DNA of 64,000 bases, taken from positions 43,322,769 through 43,386,768 of the forward strand of contig CM047428.1 in the NCBI GenBank assembly GCA_026168455.1. The letters run 5' to 3'. The notes under the pieces were generated by a model. That model did no database searches, had not been told where the DNA came from, and saw only the letters and a list, made by a program, of their open reading frames with translations. Origin of the DNA: Theocolax elegans. Lineage: Eukaryota > Arthropoda > Insecta > Hymenoptera > Cerocephalidae. Below are positions 53,232 to 64,000 of this stretch, piece after piece (the first letter of the stretch is position 1; each line of letters begins with the position of its first letter). Position numbers and translations under genes: made by a program.

Positions 53232-53745
53232 GGGGATGTCGGAGCGATAGCCTCCATCAAAAGCCGCTCGATCTCGCGGCTTCGAATGGCGCTGTAGTCA
53301 GGTGTCGATTTCTGCGATAAACGTACTTAAAACATAAATTATAAATTTTGCAGCTACATAGAGCTGTTGAAAGATACTTTCCCCCCTAACTATAACTAAA
53401 ATTAAGGTAATTGTAATACTACTCTTGGCAGCAAATGTTTATTTTTTTAAAGAAATGTGAAATACGTTGCATGTAGCATTACGGCAGATATAGATTCATT
53501 GAATATGAAACGTATTTCTCATTTCTTTAAAAAAATAAACATTTGCTGCCAAGAGTAGTATTACAATTACCTTTATTTTAGTCATAGCTAGGGGGAAAAG
53601 TATCTTTCAACAGCTCTATGTAGCTGTAAAATTTATAATATATGTTTGAAGTACGTTTATCGTAGAAATCGACACCTGACTACAGCGCCATTCGAAGTCT
53701 CGAGATCGAGCGGCTATCAACGGAGGCTATGGCTCCGACATCCCC
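53232..53745. mobile_element. 514-bp foldback MITE with TTAA target duplication
   Basis: Begins GGGGATGTCGGAGC and ends GCTCCGACATCCCC, flanked on both sides by TTAA (53228-53231, 53746-53749). The arms extend about 240 bp each with few mismatches and meet near 53490, so it is nearly a perfect palindrome. A TTAA target is used by piggyBac and Kolobok-type transposases. It has no ORF and must be mobilised in trans. Confidence 0.9.
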
Positions 53746-53749
53746 TTAA

Positions 53750-54370
53750 GCAAATGTAACAAACTCGATGAATTTAGACTAATTGAATAGATAGAATTCG
53801 AATGATCATTTCAGACTTTTGATACATGCAATATTTAATATTGAGTTTATCTGGATCAGCATTGTATATATTTAGTCATTAACAATTAAGTTATTAACGA
53901 TTAAAAATTATGAGAAATCGTAAATTTCTCACGCGCATTAAGATATTTATTTAGATGACTGAGTAAACAAGATGATTCGCATTTTCATCGTTTCGTCGGT
54001 AATATTAACAATTTCTTAAATGTTGTGAACGACAGATGGCAGTGAAAAAATTGTTCGTAATATTAATTATGCAAATTGCATAATATGTAATAGTAAGTTA
54101 CGAGTAAACATAATTCCCAACTTTAAAATAACGCATAATTATTACCGCATATAAAATATTGATTAATTACATTGGTAAAATACGCGTTGATGCAATATTT
54201 ATGTTTTATAAACAAAAATAAAATTTAAAGACTAATATATCTGTTCATTTTAAGTATTTAAAAATGTAATGAAAAGATTGTCCAACATGGCCTCGAACGT
54301 GAAAGATCCTCCAGATATGGTTAGTGTAATTTGTATTATATGTGAAAGTACTTATCATAAAAGTGATTTA
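53750..54370. other. AT-rich non-coding stretch
   Basis: No gene or element identified. Confidence 0.5.
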
Positions 54371-54454
54371 GAGGCCTGCTATGACTCGGTCGGTAGGGCG
54401 TCGGACTCGTAATCTGGAGGTCCCATCGTATGACCTCCGTCGCTGATTAGCACT
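54371..54454 (+). mobile_element. SINE fragment, cut by the Gypsy-2 LTR
   Basis: tRNA-like head GGCCTGCTATGACTCGG with A-box, then CTCGTAATCTGGAGGTCCC, as in the SINE at 26829-27014. The B-box and following ~75 bp are deleted (GGTCCC joins directly to ATCGTATGACCTCC). The body stops at GATTAGCAC exactly where the LTR begins, showing that the Gypsy-2 element inserted into this SINE. Confidence 0.85.
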
Positions 54455-57400
54455 TGTGACGGAAATTGTCACACAATCTATTCACGACGAATAGAGTACT
54501 TAAATTCGCGAATTGTAAGTCGTCGCACAGTGGTTCCAAATGCGAAAAAAATGGGCAAAATTCTCGACCCGGCATGCATTTTATCGTAGGGATTTTTTTT
54601 CTGTGCGAAAAAGTATCTTTTACTACATAGAATACGAAACTGTGCAGGCGAAATCGCTAAAAATAAAGGTACTAAAACCCGCTGGAAGCGAAACTCGAAT
54701 AAACGAGTTTTTGAGTGTTATTTCTTATATAACTTCATTTTTTCGTGTTTAAAAGCACCTTGAAGCCATGATTTTGATTAGTATTATTGTTAGTAAACGT
54801 AGGGTAAGGTGTCCCGCTATAAAAATAGTGTAAATAATAATTTTGGACTATCAAAATCATTTTTTCTTATGGAAATGTGGAAAATCCCTATTTCCATGCG
54901 TTAAAGCACACTGTTTAATACCTATATCGTGGGCGTACGAGCATTTACGCACGTGTATTTATGACTCTGTTTGTTTACGCGTGTATGTGTGTGTACGTAT
55001 GTGTGTGTGAGTATGTATGCGTGTTATTTTTGTGTTTCATTATTCGCTTGTATGTCAAAATCCTCGAAAGCTAGCGATTTTTGAAGGATTAATTAACAAT
55101 AATTAATTACCTAAGCCTGTACATTTTTGCATCCTACAGATACTTTTTTTTACACCTTTGGGATTGTATTTGTGTATTTATAGCTAATGCACATATTTAA
55201 TTTTTATTAATTTCATGTCTAATTGTAAAAATTCCCAAAACTCCGTAAATCTTGGAGGCTCAATTAACAATAATTAATCAACGAGTACTTTTTTTTAGAT
55301 TCTTAGAACACTTTTAGTTTTCATTATTTTCACAGTTATATATGAAAATTCGCGAAATCTAGCATAATTTGGTTTTTTAGTGATATTCAATAGCTTAACT
55401 GTGAATCGGTTTTAAAACTGCTGCGCGCGGAGCGGGACTAACCCAATTCCCGCTCCCATCTACCAACTTATTTTTAGACTTTTTAATAAATTTGTCGGTA
55501 CAAATCAAAATATTACCAAAGTTTCTTTCAGTTTTTATGTTGCTCAATAGCATTTATTTGCAAGAAAATTATTTAATGTATTGTATAATTACGAATATTG
55601 AATAAAAAATACTGTTATTATTTTGAACCCAATAACCCAATACTCCCAAGGATCTAAAAAAAAAGTACTCATAAGTTGCAAGAAATATGCAGGCTTAGTT
55701 GATTAATTATTGTTAATTGAACCTCCAAGATTCACCGGATTTTGGGCATTTCTATAATTAGACATGAAATTAATAAAAATTAAATATGTGCATTAGCTAT
55801 AAATACACGAATATAATCCTAAATGTGTAAAAAAAAGTATCTGTAGGATGCAATAAATGTACAGGCTTAGGTAATTAATTATTGTTAATTAATCCTTCAA
55901 AAATCGCTAGCTTTCGTGGATTTTGACATACAAGCGAATAATGAAACACAAAAATAACACGCATACATACTCACACACACATACGTACACACACATACAC
56001 GCGTAAACAAACAGAGTCATAAATACACGTGCGTAAATGCTCGTACGCCCACGATATAGGTATTAAACAGTGTGCTTTAACGCATGGAAATAGGGATTTT
56101 CCACATTTCCATAAGAAAAAATGATTTTGATAGTCCAAAATTATTATTTACACTATTTTTATAGCGGGACACCTTACCCTACGTTTACTAACAATAGTAC
56201 TAATCAAAATCATGTCTTCAAGGTGCTTTTAAACACGAAAAAATGAAGTTATATAAGAAATAACACTCAAAAACTCGTTTATTCGAGTTTCGCTTCCAGC
56301 GGGTTTTAGTACCTTTATTTTTAGCAATTTCGCCTGCACGGTTTCGTATTCTATGTAGTAAAAGATACTTTTTCGCACAGAAAAAAAATCCGTACAATAA
56401 AATACATGCCGGGTCGAGAATTTTGCCCATCTTTTTCGCATTTGGAACCACTGTGCGTCGGAGCCTTTCGTGTGTCAAGGCCAACCGACGACACTTGTTT
56501 ACTTTTCTACGAGTGTATAATTACGCGCGCAACAATACGTAGGGATGGGAGCGCGAAAGAGTGTGTGAGTTTCCCCACTCCCATCCCTTTTTCGAGAAAT
56601 TAGGCGATCGCCTAATCAGTGCGTAATGATCCGTCGATCGGGACGGATTGTTATATTGTCCAGACGTTCCGTACTGCTCGTGAGTGCCGAGAGTACGCCC
56701 CACCCCCTCCTGCATTAAGCTCTGTGAACGGTTGTTCCGGAGCAGAGCTAGGTGCGGAGACCCGGGTGGACTAAAACGTGTGTTCCGTGAGGTGTGTGTT
56801 TGTGTGTGTGTGAACCAAAGGACGGGGTCGTGCGCGGGTGATACCGCGGATCGCGATTCGCTCGCTGCAGCAAGGGCCGCCTTCACCACCTCAACCACCG
56901 GTCGTCCCCTTGTCAAGGAGCTCGACCAGTCGCCGAGGATCGGCTGGGCCATCCCCAAGGAGCGTCACCGGTAAGTGACAATTTATTATCGGGACCCTCC
57001 CCCTCCCTTGTGTGTGTGTGTACCACGGGAGTGTGTTCGAGTACAACGGTACTCGAACAGCGGTTCCCGGGAAAGAAACCTGTCGCAGGCGAGGATCTCG
57101 ATCCGGCAGGTTTCCCGGGACTTCCGCCCGCGCGAAATAACTTTGTCGCGGCACACAACCTGAGTGGCCATTTTGTTAATTATTTTATTTCAAAGAAACA
57201 TTTCTTTTATTTTATTTTTAATTAAGAGTGTTTATTTTATTCTCCCCGCTCCCGCCGACATCCTCTATTAATTTAAACCATCGTGTCGAGGCAAGGAGGA
57301 TTGCCCGAATCCTCCATACCGCACGTCCCAGCGAACTCGCGTTCCTGGCGACAGCCCGCAGTTCGCGATAAATAAATAATTGTGTGCGCGGTATTGGGCA

Positions 57401-57471
57401 ACGCGGCCCAACGGTTTTTATTAATTACATTAATTAATTAATTTAATCGGGTACGCGAATACCACGTCACA
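54455..57471 (+). repeat. 5' LTR of Gypsy-2, interrupted by a 1.93-kb transposon
   Basis: Begins TGTGACGG and ends CCACGTCACA, directly before the primer site. Without the inserted element (and its 5-bp duplication) it is about 1,080 bp. The first bases form a hairpin, TGTGAC-GGAAATT-GTCACA. Other palindromes are TTAGGCGATCGCCTAA near 56602 and GGGATGGGAG/CTCCCATCCC at about 56542-56587. The right half is GC-rich and gives many overlapping frames on both strands (56400-57225), none with a known motif. Confidence 0.75.
54526..56455. mobile_element. 1,930-bp nearly palindromic transposon in the Gypsy-2 LTR
   Basis: Terminal inverted repeats CACAGTGGTTCCAAATGCGA are flanked by the duplication CGTCG (54521-54525, 56456-56460). 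The arms run inward for most of the element: blocks such as ACGTAGGGTAAGGTGTCCCG (near 54797) and the TGTGTGTGAGTATGTATGCG microsatellite region (near 55002) return in reverse complement at about 56160-56180 and 55955-55985. Paired small frames of 70-88 codons in each arm are mirror images and carry no transposase motif. A centre of about 350 bp (55320-55670) is unique. Confidence 0.88.
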
Positions 57472-57473
57472 AA

Positions 57474-57491
57474 TGGCGACCGTGACAGGAC
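57474..57491 (+). promoter_or_regulatory. primer-binding site, tRNA-Arg type
   Basis: TGGCGACCGTGACAGGAC begins 2 bp after the LTR. This is the sequence complementary to tRNA-Arg used by several insect Gypsy-group elements, and differs from the lysine-type site of Gypsy-1. Confidence 0.75.
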
Positions 57492-59840
57492 GTTCGGTTT
57501 AGTCCTCACCGATATTAAATTTTAAATTAAAAGTAAAATTTGTCGGCCATCTTTTCGCGCGCGAGAAGTGTCGCGGCGAAACGTGAGCGGGTTGAGTTTT
57601 GAGAGAGAGAGAGCGCGAGAGACGGCGTGTGAGACGCGTCTCTATACCGGAGTATTCCCCCTCTTGCTCGGGTATTCGAGGAGAGGTATACACCGGTATA
57701 TCGAGAGAGAGTTCGCGCGCGACCGTGTTTAGCCGGAAGCGTTTGATCTCACCGAGATCGGTCTCTCTCGATCACAAGCTTGACGGGAGGACTTTGCTTA
57801 GCTTGTATGGGAGCGGCAAAGTAGGGAGAGAGTAGCTTGCGCCGCGGATCGCGGGCAGCGAGAATCCCCCCCGAATAGCGCAAAGGAAAGACATCGCGAG
57901 AGCCGATCATCATCGGCTCTCTCCGATTGCGCCCGCGAGTGGGAGTGAGAGAAAGAATCCCTAGTCGCGGGGGATCGGAGTAGGTGCTAGGCGGGCTATA
58001 CGTGTGTGAGTGAGAGAGATAGCGCGATCGCCTAGCCCCTTCGCGTGTACTAAGTCTTCGCAGCTGGTTTCGCCGAGAGAAACCACTGCGGCGAATTATT
58101 TTATTTAATCCTAATAAAATAGATTCGTTCCCGCGCGGGGTCTATTTTACATTTATGGTGTGTGAGAGTTTAAAATAGATTCTTTCGGGAGAGGTACCTG
58201 CCCCACCCCTCCTCCCTTTTAAAGAAAATTATAATAATTGTTTTCTCTTTATACGGGACGCGGCAATTTAATTGGTTGTTTTTTGAGTTCGAGAGCGAAA
58301 GTTTGTTGTTGCTTTCTCCCCTCCCTGACCCACGCATATATTATATATAGTAATTATAATTTAATAATTGTGTTTATTATTTATTACTATTTATTTTTAT
58401 AATATATGTATCATTTTATTTGTGTGTGAATAAAATATATTTTACAACTATTGTTAATTATTTAGACTTGTTTGCAAGTTAAATAATTAACAGTAAGTAA
58501 CTTTGTGTGAATCTGCCGCAAAGTTACAATAGTTGTAATATTAATTATTTAAACTCGTGTGTGAGTAAAATAATTGAATTTTTTTTGCATGTATTTTAAT
58601 GATCGGCATATAACCTAATATTTTGTATTCGTTATTTGCTGTAAAATTTTAATATATGTAAAAAACTTTCTTTTCTCTTTTTGTGTGTTTAAATTATATC
58701 TCCACACATTTTTACCAATTATTTAGACTTGTTTGTTAGTTAAACAATTGGTTATAATTTTTTTTTTAGTGTGTTTGCGTAAAATAATTCGGTGTATAAA
58801 TTTAATTGTTTAGACTTGTTAGCAAGTTAAATAATTAAATTTTCAGTTCCTTTTCGTTCAATTTATTTAAAAAAAAAGAAATATAAATTATTTCAACTTG
58901 GGAGCAACATACATTATTTATTTAGTCCTTTTTAGGATAAAATAAATATATTTCGCTGAAAAATTGTTGTTTGGGACGACAATTAGTGAAATAATTATTT
59001 TTGTTGCAAACCATACGGGATTTACATTATTTCTTAAATACCCCTATTGTTGAAATAATTTAATTAAATTTGTGTTTGTAGTGTAGTGTAAATTATAAAG
59101 GAAATTTTTTTTTGTTGTTTTGGGCTTGGAAAAGCAAAATAATAAATAGTGTCTTGGTGTGTGTGAATCACAAGACACTGTATTTATTTTATATTTATTT
59201 TAAAATTAATTATTTAGGCTCGTTAGTGAGATAAATAATTTAATTTTTTTTTGTCTTTTCTTCCTTTATAATTTGTTGTTTCTGTATTTATTAATAGATT
59301 GAAACTTTAATTATTTCAATTTCCATAACAAAATAAATTCTTTTCGCCAGTGAGGAATCTTTTGGATTATAACTGGTGAGAGAGATATTTTGGGAAATCG
59401 TTAAATTTACCATTTCTGGTAAATTACCGACGATATTGAAATAATTTGAAGATTTCTTTTTGTTAATAATTAATTATTTTTGCTTGCAGAAGCAATTGTA
59501 TAGAGTCTTGGTGCGTTTGAGTCACAAGACACTATTATAAACATTAATTATTTAGACTTGTGAGCAAGTTAAATAATTAATTTTAATTTGGTGCAAGTGT
59601 TAAGTGTGTGATTTGCCACAACTTTAACCAACAAAATTTAATTATTTTGTCCTTCTAAGGACGAAATAAATTCCTTTTAAAGAAAATCTTTTTTATTTTA
59701 ATTAAATGAATTAATTTTGTTGGTACACTAGTCGGTGCATATTTACAATTTATTGTAATTAAGCCGACACCAATTTTTTTTTTACTCGTTGGGAGTAATA
59801 ATTATTTTATTGTGGTGAGTCCAATAAAATAATTTCCAAT
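57492..59840 (+). promoter_or_regulatory. 2.35-kb leader with at least eight similar hairpins
   Basis: The first 600 bp are GC-rich with GA-repeats (57600-57625). From about 58450 the leader is AT-rich and carries a repeated stem-loop of the form AATTATTTAGACTTG...CAAGTTAAATAATT at about 58454-58490, 58541-58577, 58714-58752, 58802-58838, 58916-58949, 59207-59243, 59543-59580 and 59640-59670. Stems and loops vary by compensating changes. Another hairpin, GTGTCTTG...CAAGACAC, occurs at about 59150-59178 and 59503-59532. There is no ORF of note. Confidence 0.8.
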
Positions 59841-59843
59841 TGA

Positions 59844-62639
59844 AAATTGAATACTTCCGAAGTATTTGAAACACTAGGGATTTCATCTGAAATCCCGGTT
59901 GAGAGTACTTCTCCCGACGTAACACGTCGGCTGCTGCTGGTCAAAAAAATAATGGCCAGCAGCTATGAAGCCCGAATGGCCCAGCTTATGCGTGAATCAC
60001 GCATAGCTAGGGATATTCGTCGGGAAACGAAGAAGCTTCCGATTGAGGCAGTGTATGCCCAATTAGAGCATCTGAGTTTAAACGCAAATGGCGAAGAGGC
60101 GGAGTGCCGCGAACGCCTTTTGCGTCACCGGATAAGATGTGTAGACATTAATCTGGAAATACCATGGTTCCCTGAATACGATGAGAATGTAAGGGCAGAG
60201 CCTGCACATAAGCCTCTAGTATGTCAGGAACTATGGGAAATTAGGAAACCCCGTTCCAGGATAGGGAGTGTGGTCCCATCAGGAACGGAAGTTTCCTGCG
60301 AGTCCGAAATGTCGGATCGCGAAAGGGTTGCTAGTGACAGAGCACCTATTCCTGAAGAAGATGGAGCTCTGTCACCAAGTGGTCAGTCTAGAAACTCGCC
60401 AATGAGTACTGCACAAAGCCCGAGGTTGGCATCAACAGGTGCTATACCTAAACGGTTTGGTGAGGTACTGGGAGCAAACATGACCACGACTCCAATCCCT
60501 TATGTTCCTGTTTCGGTGGCTGCAACTTCGTGCACAACCACTACGTCGACGGTTACGACCGTGACGACTGCTCAACTCGGAGGTTTTTAGGCACCCGCAC
60601 ATTACCTCCCAATTGAAGAGCAGAGAAACAGCGGACATCTTGGCACTAGAGAGAGTGAAGTGCCAACACAACATTTTGGCTTGGGTTCGCAGACGGAAGC
60701 CGACCGTCGTACGTCACGAGGATACACCTCTAGACAATACGACATCAGGCAACCCGAGGCTAATACAACCGAACGCCAATTTGTTGATGATAGGAATGGA
60801 TATGACCTTCCTAATGACGTCAGTGTTCAATCTTACGAAAAACCGAGGTTTGAACAGAGACGTCGTGAGACCTCTTCTAAGACTTGTGAAGGACAAGATA
60901 GAAGAGAGAGGCGTGAGTACACGACTCCAAACAGAAAGTCACGATACCATCGTTCTGTGAGTAGAGCCTCAAGCGACGATGAACGTCGTGACAGCTGTAC
61001 GGAGAGACGTACTCATAAACGCCAGTCCAACCGTAAACTCGACGACCGAGCACAGCCGGAAATTCCGCAGCAAGGTCACAGAGAGAGGTCAGACAGACGT
61101 AGAGAAACGCCTCGAGAGAATCGTGCGGTGGCCACTTGCGATCAGAGTACTCAGACGGATTCGTCCGATGGGTATCAGTCTGATCGCGAACCTGCTCGTA
61201 GGAGATCCGATTCTCGTAGGGCGGCTGAAGGCCGACAAGAGAATAGGAATCCTTCTACCAGTAGGCATAGGAGTTCCCGGACGGATAATAGAGATGACCG
61301 TCGGGAAAGAGAGTCCTACGAAGCCAGGCCAAGGTATCGTGAAGACGATAACCGAACGCACGATCGGATAGGGTGCGCACAAGAGCTGCGTATCTGGAAC
61401 ATGTCCTTTGATGGTGAGACCAAAAAGGACGCGGAAGAGTTTCTGAACCGTTTGCACGATTTCAGAAATGACAACGAGTTCTCAGATCGCAGGATGTTCA
61501 GTGCCCTGCACAATGTGTTCTCAAAATCAGCACTGTTCTGGTATAGAACAGTTCAGCCATCTCTTCGAGATTGGCGTGATTTTGAGATCGAGTTCCTAAA
61601 TGAGTATGGCCGTATAATAAATGACGAAGATTTACTCATGGAACTTCGATCAAGAACACAAAATGAGGGAGAAAAGGCTACGACGTTCCTGAATTGTTTC
61701 AGAGCGATCGTAAATAAGTTTAAATGCCCTCCCTCATTAGAACAACAGGTGAAGATGGCCTACTCGCAGATGAGGCCAGATTACCGTAGGTACATACCAG
61801 TACGACAAATCAGGAATTTCTCTGATTTGACAAGCTACGGTAAAGAATACGAGCAGCATTTAACATGGGACACGAAATTCTCCAGTTCCAACGTTAAGCG
61901 CGAGAAGCTCGTACCAGAAGCTTTCCCGAAACAGAGTGGTTGAGCACGAGTTTCGGGCAAAGTGGCGACTGTTACCGAAAAGAGTAAGGATGAGTCTTCT
62001 CATTCGGATAAACAGTCGTCGAAGAAAACTATTAAGAAGAAGAGCAAGAAAAGTGCGAAAAACTCGCCAAACTCTTCTTCAAGCGAATACGAAGCAGCCG
62101 CTGTGTACGGTACTTCCAACGTCGCTAATAGTTTTCAAAAACGATACGGCAAATCGAATAATGGAGTGTGTGCCCACAATTCGAAATCCGTATCGTACGT
62201 GCCTGTTTCTCAACAGTCACCTGGGCAACAAAAACAGAGCTTGGGCAAAAGAGAAAGACGTGTTTTGACGAATTCTCAACTGCCCCAGCAAAAGGTTTTT
62301 GTCCCACAAATGGCACAAAACCTGGTGAGGTATGTGCAACCACAGGCGACGGCAGTAAATCCAACAAACCTGAGCACCAACTTTGTCGGCGTGTGGTTCA
62401 CATGCCAAAAAGTCGGTCATAGGTCGTCGGATTGCCCGAGCCGAACATGCTACCGATGCGGAAACATTGGGCACTCCGCTGAGCAGTGCTCTACCGAATT
62501 GGTAGCAAAGAAGTGCCAGCTGTGTAGAACTAGTGGCGTTACACTCCAATCATGTCCTAACTGCGTCAGATTTCTCCAAAACGTGGGAAACCTGAACGCA
62601 GGGCACCCGAGCTGCCCCGGGCGCCCTGCACTGCAGTAA
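59844..62639 (+). pseudogene. gag: Gypsy-2 Gag, interrupted by two in-frame stops
   Basis: A single reading frame from after TGA at 59841 to TAA at 62637-62639, broken by TAG (60588-60590) and TGA (61941-61943) but with no frameshift. The first ATG in the frame is at 59952 (MASSYEARMAQ). The N-terminus has a SAP-like segment (LPIEAVYAQLEHLSLNANGEE) and a GAIPKRFG motif before the first stop. The middle has an Arg/Glu/Ser-rich region, then the capsid domain (LRIWNMSFDGE, FLNRLHDFRND, MRPDYRRYIPVRQ). The end has CQKVGHRSSDC and CYRCGNIGHSAEQC knuckles and the C4 finger CQLCRTSGVTLQSCPNC. The first knuckle has lost its first Cys (reads FTCQK). As an old copy it is probably inactive, unless the stops are read through. 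Confidence 0.85.
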
Positions 62640-64000
62640 GTAAACCGCATGGTTTACAAGGGCAAGAGTTTAAGGTTGGAGAATCCTCTAAACTCTTTAA
62701 GAAGTCTAGCAAATCATTTGCTGACTTCTCTAAAGTCCTTAACGGAGATCAAATTCCCTCTCAGACCGAAGTTGGTGTTGGAAGTAAGTCTGAGTGTAAG
62801 GATCCTAAACGTTCTGGGGATTCGACAGATGGAAAAGTTCTTAGAACACAACCTGTCAATCCCACCCGAGCTTTGCAAGATAAAACAGAACAAGGAACCT
62901 TATTAGACCAACAAAAGCGTGAGGCTAAAGATTGGTCTAAGGAACTCCAAAGGCAAATATACTCTGATAGCAGAGATATTATTGGTGAAGAAAGCGTAAA
63001 GAGATCGTTATCTCAGCCGCTTAGCACCATCGGAGGTGAACGACCTTGGTTGTTGCTCATCGTCACCCCCGTTGTGACACACCTAGTAAAGAGGACAAGA
63101 AGCCCTTGGTGGAGAAGGAAATTGTCCTCAACAACGAGCCCTTGGGTGGAGAAGGTAGTTGTCGATGGTGTGCATAACATGAACCATACAAACTCGTTGC
63201 CGAGAAGTACAGTTCAGGGGGGGGGGGCAGATGCCGTACCAAGTACGTCTAAAATTGACGCACACGGCATCGAACTCCTAACGATGAATAGTCAAAACCG
63301 TCAGATAATTGCTGGAATCCAATCGGATAACCGGCTATTCTTTTGATACGACTCGTGGAAAGGACTTTAAAGCACTTTTCGATCCTGGCGCCATGGTCTC
63401 TCTTGTACGATCAGATGTTGTCGAACAGTACAAGTTTAATGGAGACCTGTCAAGGTTATCGTGAAAGGTGTGGCTGGACCAGCACTTAAGTCCTTGGCCT
63501 AATCGACATTCTAGTCGGAAACATTGGGCACTCCGCTGAGCAGTGCTCTACCGAATTGGTAGCAAAGAAGTGCCAGCTGTGTAGAACTAGTGGCGTTACA
63601 CTCCAATCATGTCCTAACTGCGTCAGATTTCTCCAAAACGTGGGAAACCTGAACGCAGGGCACCCGAGCTGCCCCGGGCGCCCTGCACTGCAGTAAGTAA
63701 ACCGCATGGTTTACAAGGGCAAGAGTTTAAGGTTGGAGAATCCTCTAAACTCTTTAAGAAGTCTAGCAAATCATTTGCTGACTTCTCTAAAGTCCTTAAC
63801 GGAGATCAAATTCCCTCTCAGACCGAAGTTGGTGTTGGAAGTAAGTCTGAGTGTAAGGATCCTAAACGTTCTGGGGATTCGACAGATGGAAAAGTTCTTA
63901 GAACACAACCTGTCAATCCCACCCGAGCTTTGCAAGATAAAACAGAACAAGGAACCTTATTAGACCAACAAAAGCGTGAGGCTAAAGATTGGTCTAAGGA
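62459..64000 (+). repeat. 1,057-bp tandem duplication within Gypsy-2
   Basis: The sequence from CGGAAACATTGGGC at 62459 reappears at 63516 and continues without a visible difference to the window end (64000 corresponds to 62943). The repeat spans the end of gag (second knuckle onward), the linker and the protease fragment. Its second copy places Gag zinc-finger code after the protease. It is either a very recent duplication or an assembly artefact. Confidence 0.95.
62640..63515 (+). pseudogene. pol: Gypsy-2 pol start: spacer and damaged protease
   Basis: After gag come frames at 62649-62906 and 62873-63346 (Gln/Lys-rich, no domain), as expected of the linker between Gag and protease. At about 63370-63450 the protease core reads KALFDPGAMVSLV, where the active-site DSGA has become DPGA, followed by VVEQYKFNG. 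Then a frame change and a stop (TGA near 63463) break it; the neighbouring frame continues KGVAGPALKSL. A ten-base G run is at about 63218-63227. RT, RNase H and integrase are not reached. Confidence 0.7.

Larger units (their letters stand above)
54455..64000 (+). mobile_element. second Ty3/Gypsy element (5' part only, continues past the window)
   Basis: 5' LTR, arginine-type primer site, 2.4-kb leader, gag and the start of pol are inside the window. The Gag layout (SAP-like N-terminus, capsid with DYRRY, two CCHC plus one C4 finger) is the same as in Gypsy-1, so the two are related families. This copy is damaged by stops, a frameshifted protease, a transposon in its LTR and a tandem duplication. 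Confidence 0.85.

Noticed and set aside
56500..57240. Cluster of overlapping frames on both strands
   Set aside because: GC-rich half of the Gypsy-2 LTR; no frame has a motif and they contradict each other.

Overview
The window is AT-rich eukaryotic DNA made almost entirely of transposable elements, most likely from an insect. Support for this: an R1-clade retrotransposon with 14-bp target duplications, Ty3/Gypsy elements with lysine- and arginine-type primer sites, a Helitron, tRNA-derived SINEs, many foldback/MITE elements, and one intron-flanked exon resembling the microtubule protein CLASP. No prokaryotic genes, rRNA genes or CRISPR arrays are visible. Hymenoptera would fit, but the sequence alone does not prove it.

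Layout. 1-3.5 kb: three 5'-truncated CR1/L2-like LINE tails in a row, each starting in the microsatellite tail of the one before. 3.5-13.3 kb: non-coding DNA with a possible LTR (about 5-6 kb), a hairpin palindrome, a MITE, a 59-bp satellite, a 341-bp solo LTR with a perfect target duplication, and a 65-bp satellite. 13.4-27.1 kb: a decayed minus-strand Helitron (Rep plus Pif1-type helicase, with a Ulp1-like protease ORF upstream). It is split by a 7.5-kb insertion holding a 6.2-kb R1-clade element with an open ORF2 and, next to it, a 1.3-kb internally deleted derivative. The same 14-bp target sequence flanks and separates the two. 27.1-28.3 kb: an inverted array of ~175-bp repeats. 28.3-43.6 kb: a complete, apparently young Ty3/Gypsy element of 15.3 kb with equal 1,955-bp LTRs, tRNA-Lys-type primer site, gag, pol in the -1 frame, and an unusual third ORF that is a coiled-coil zinc-finger protein rather than an envelope.

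43.6-54.4 kb: relics and small elements. These are a second protease fragment, a foldback-type element with tandem-repeat arms, a 109-bp minisatellite, a decayed R1-like LINE, the CLASP-like exon, a long-arm MITE, a hAT C-terminal fragment, a second copy of the deleted R1 derivative (minus strand, its own 14-bp duplication), a tRNA-Asp-like sequence, and a 514-bp TTAA foldback. 54.4-64 kb: the 5' half of a second, related Gypsy family. Its LTR carries a 1.93-kb palindromic transposon, its 2.4-kb leader is full of repeated hairpins, its gag is interrupted by two in-frame stops, and a 1,057-bp tandem duplication runs off the window end.

The most notable signals are: (1) ORF3 of the first Gypsy element, which looks like a gag-derived accessory protein closer to the second family's Gag than to its own; (2) repeated sequence modules in the leaders of both Gypsy elements; (3) a non-autonomous R1 derivative family that keeps only the 5' and 3' ends; (4) repeated insertion at one exact 14-bp site.
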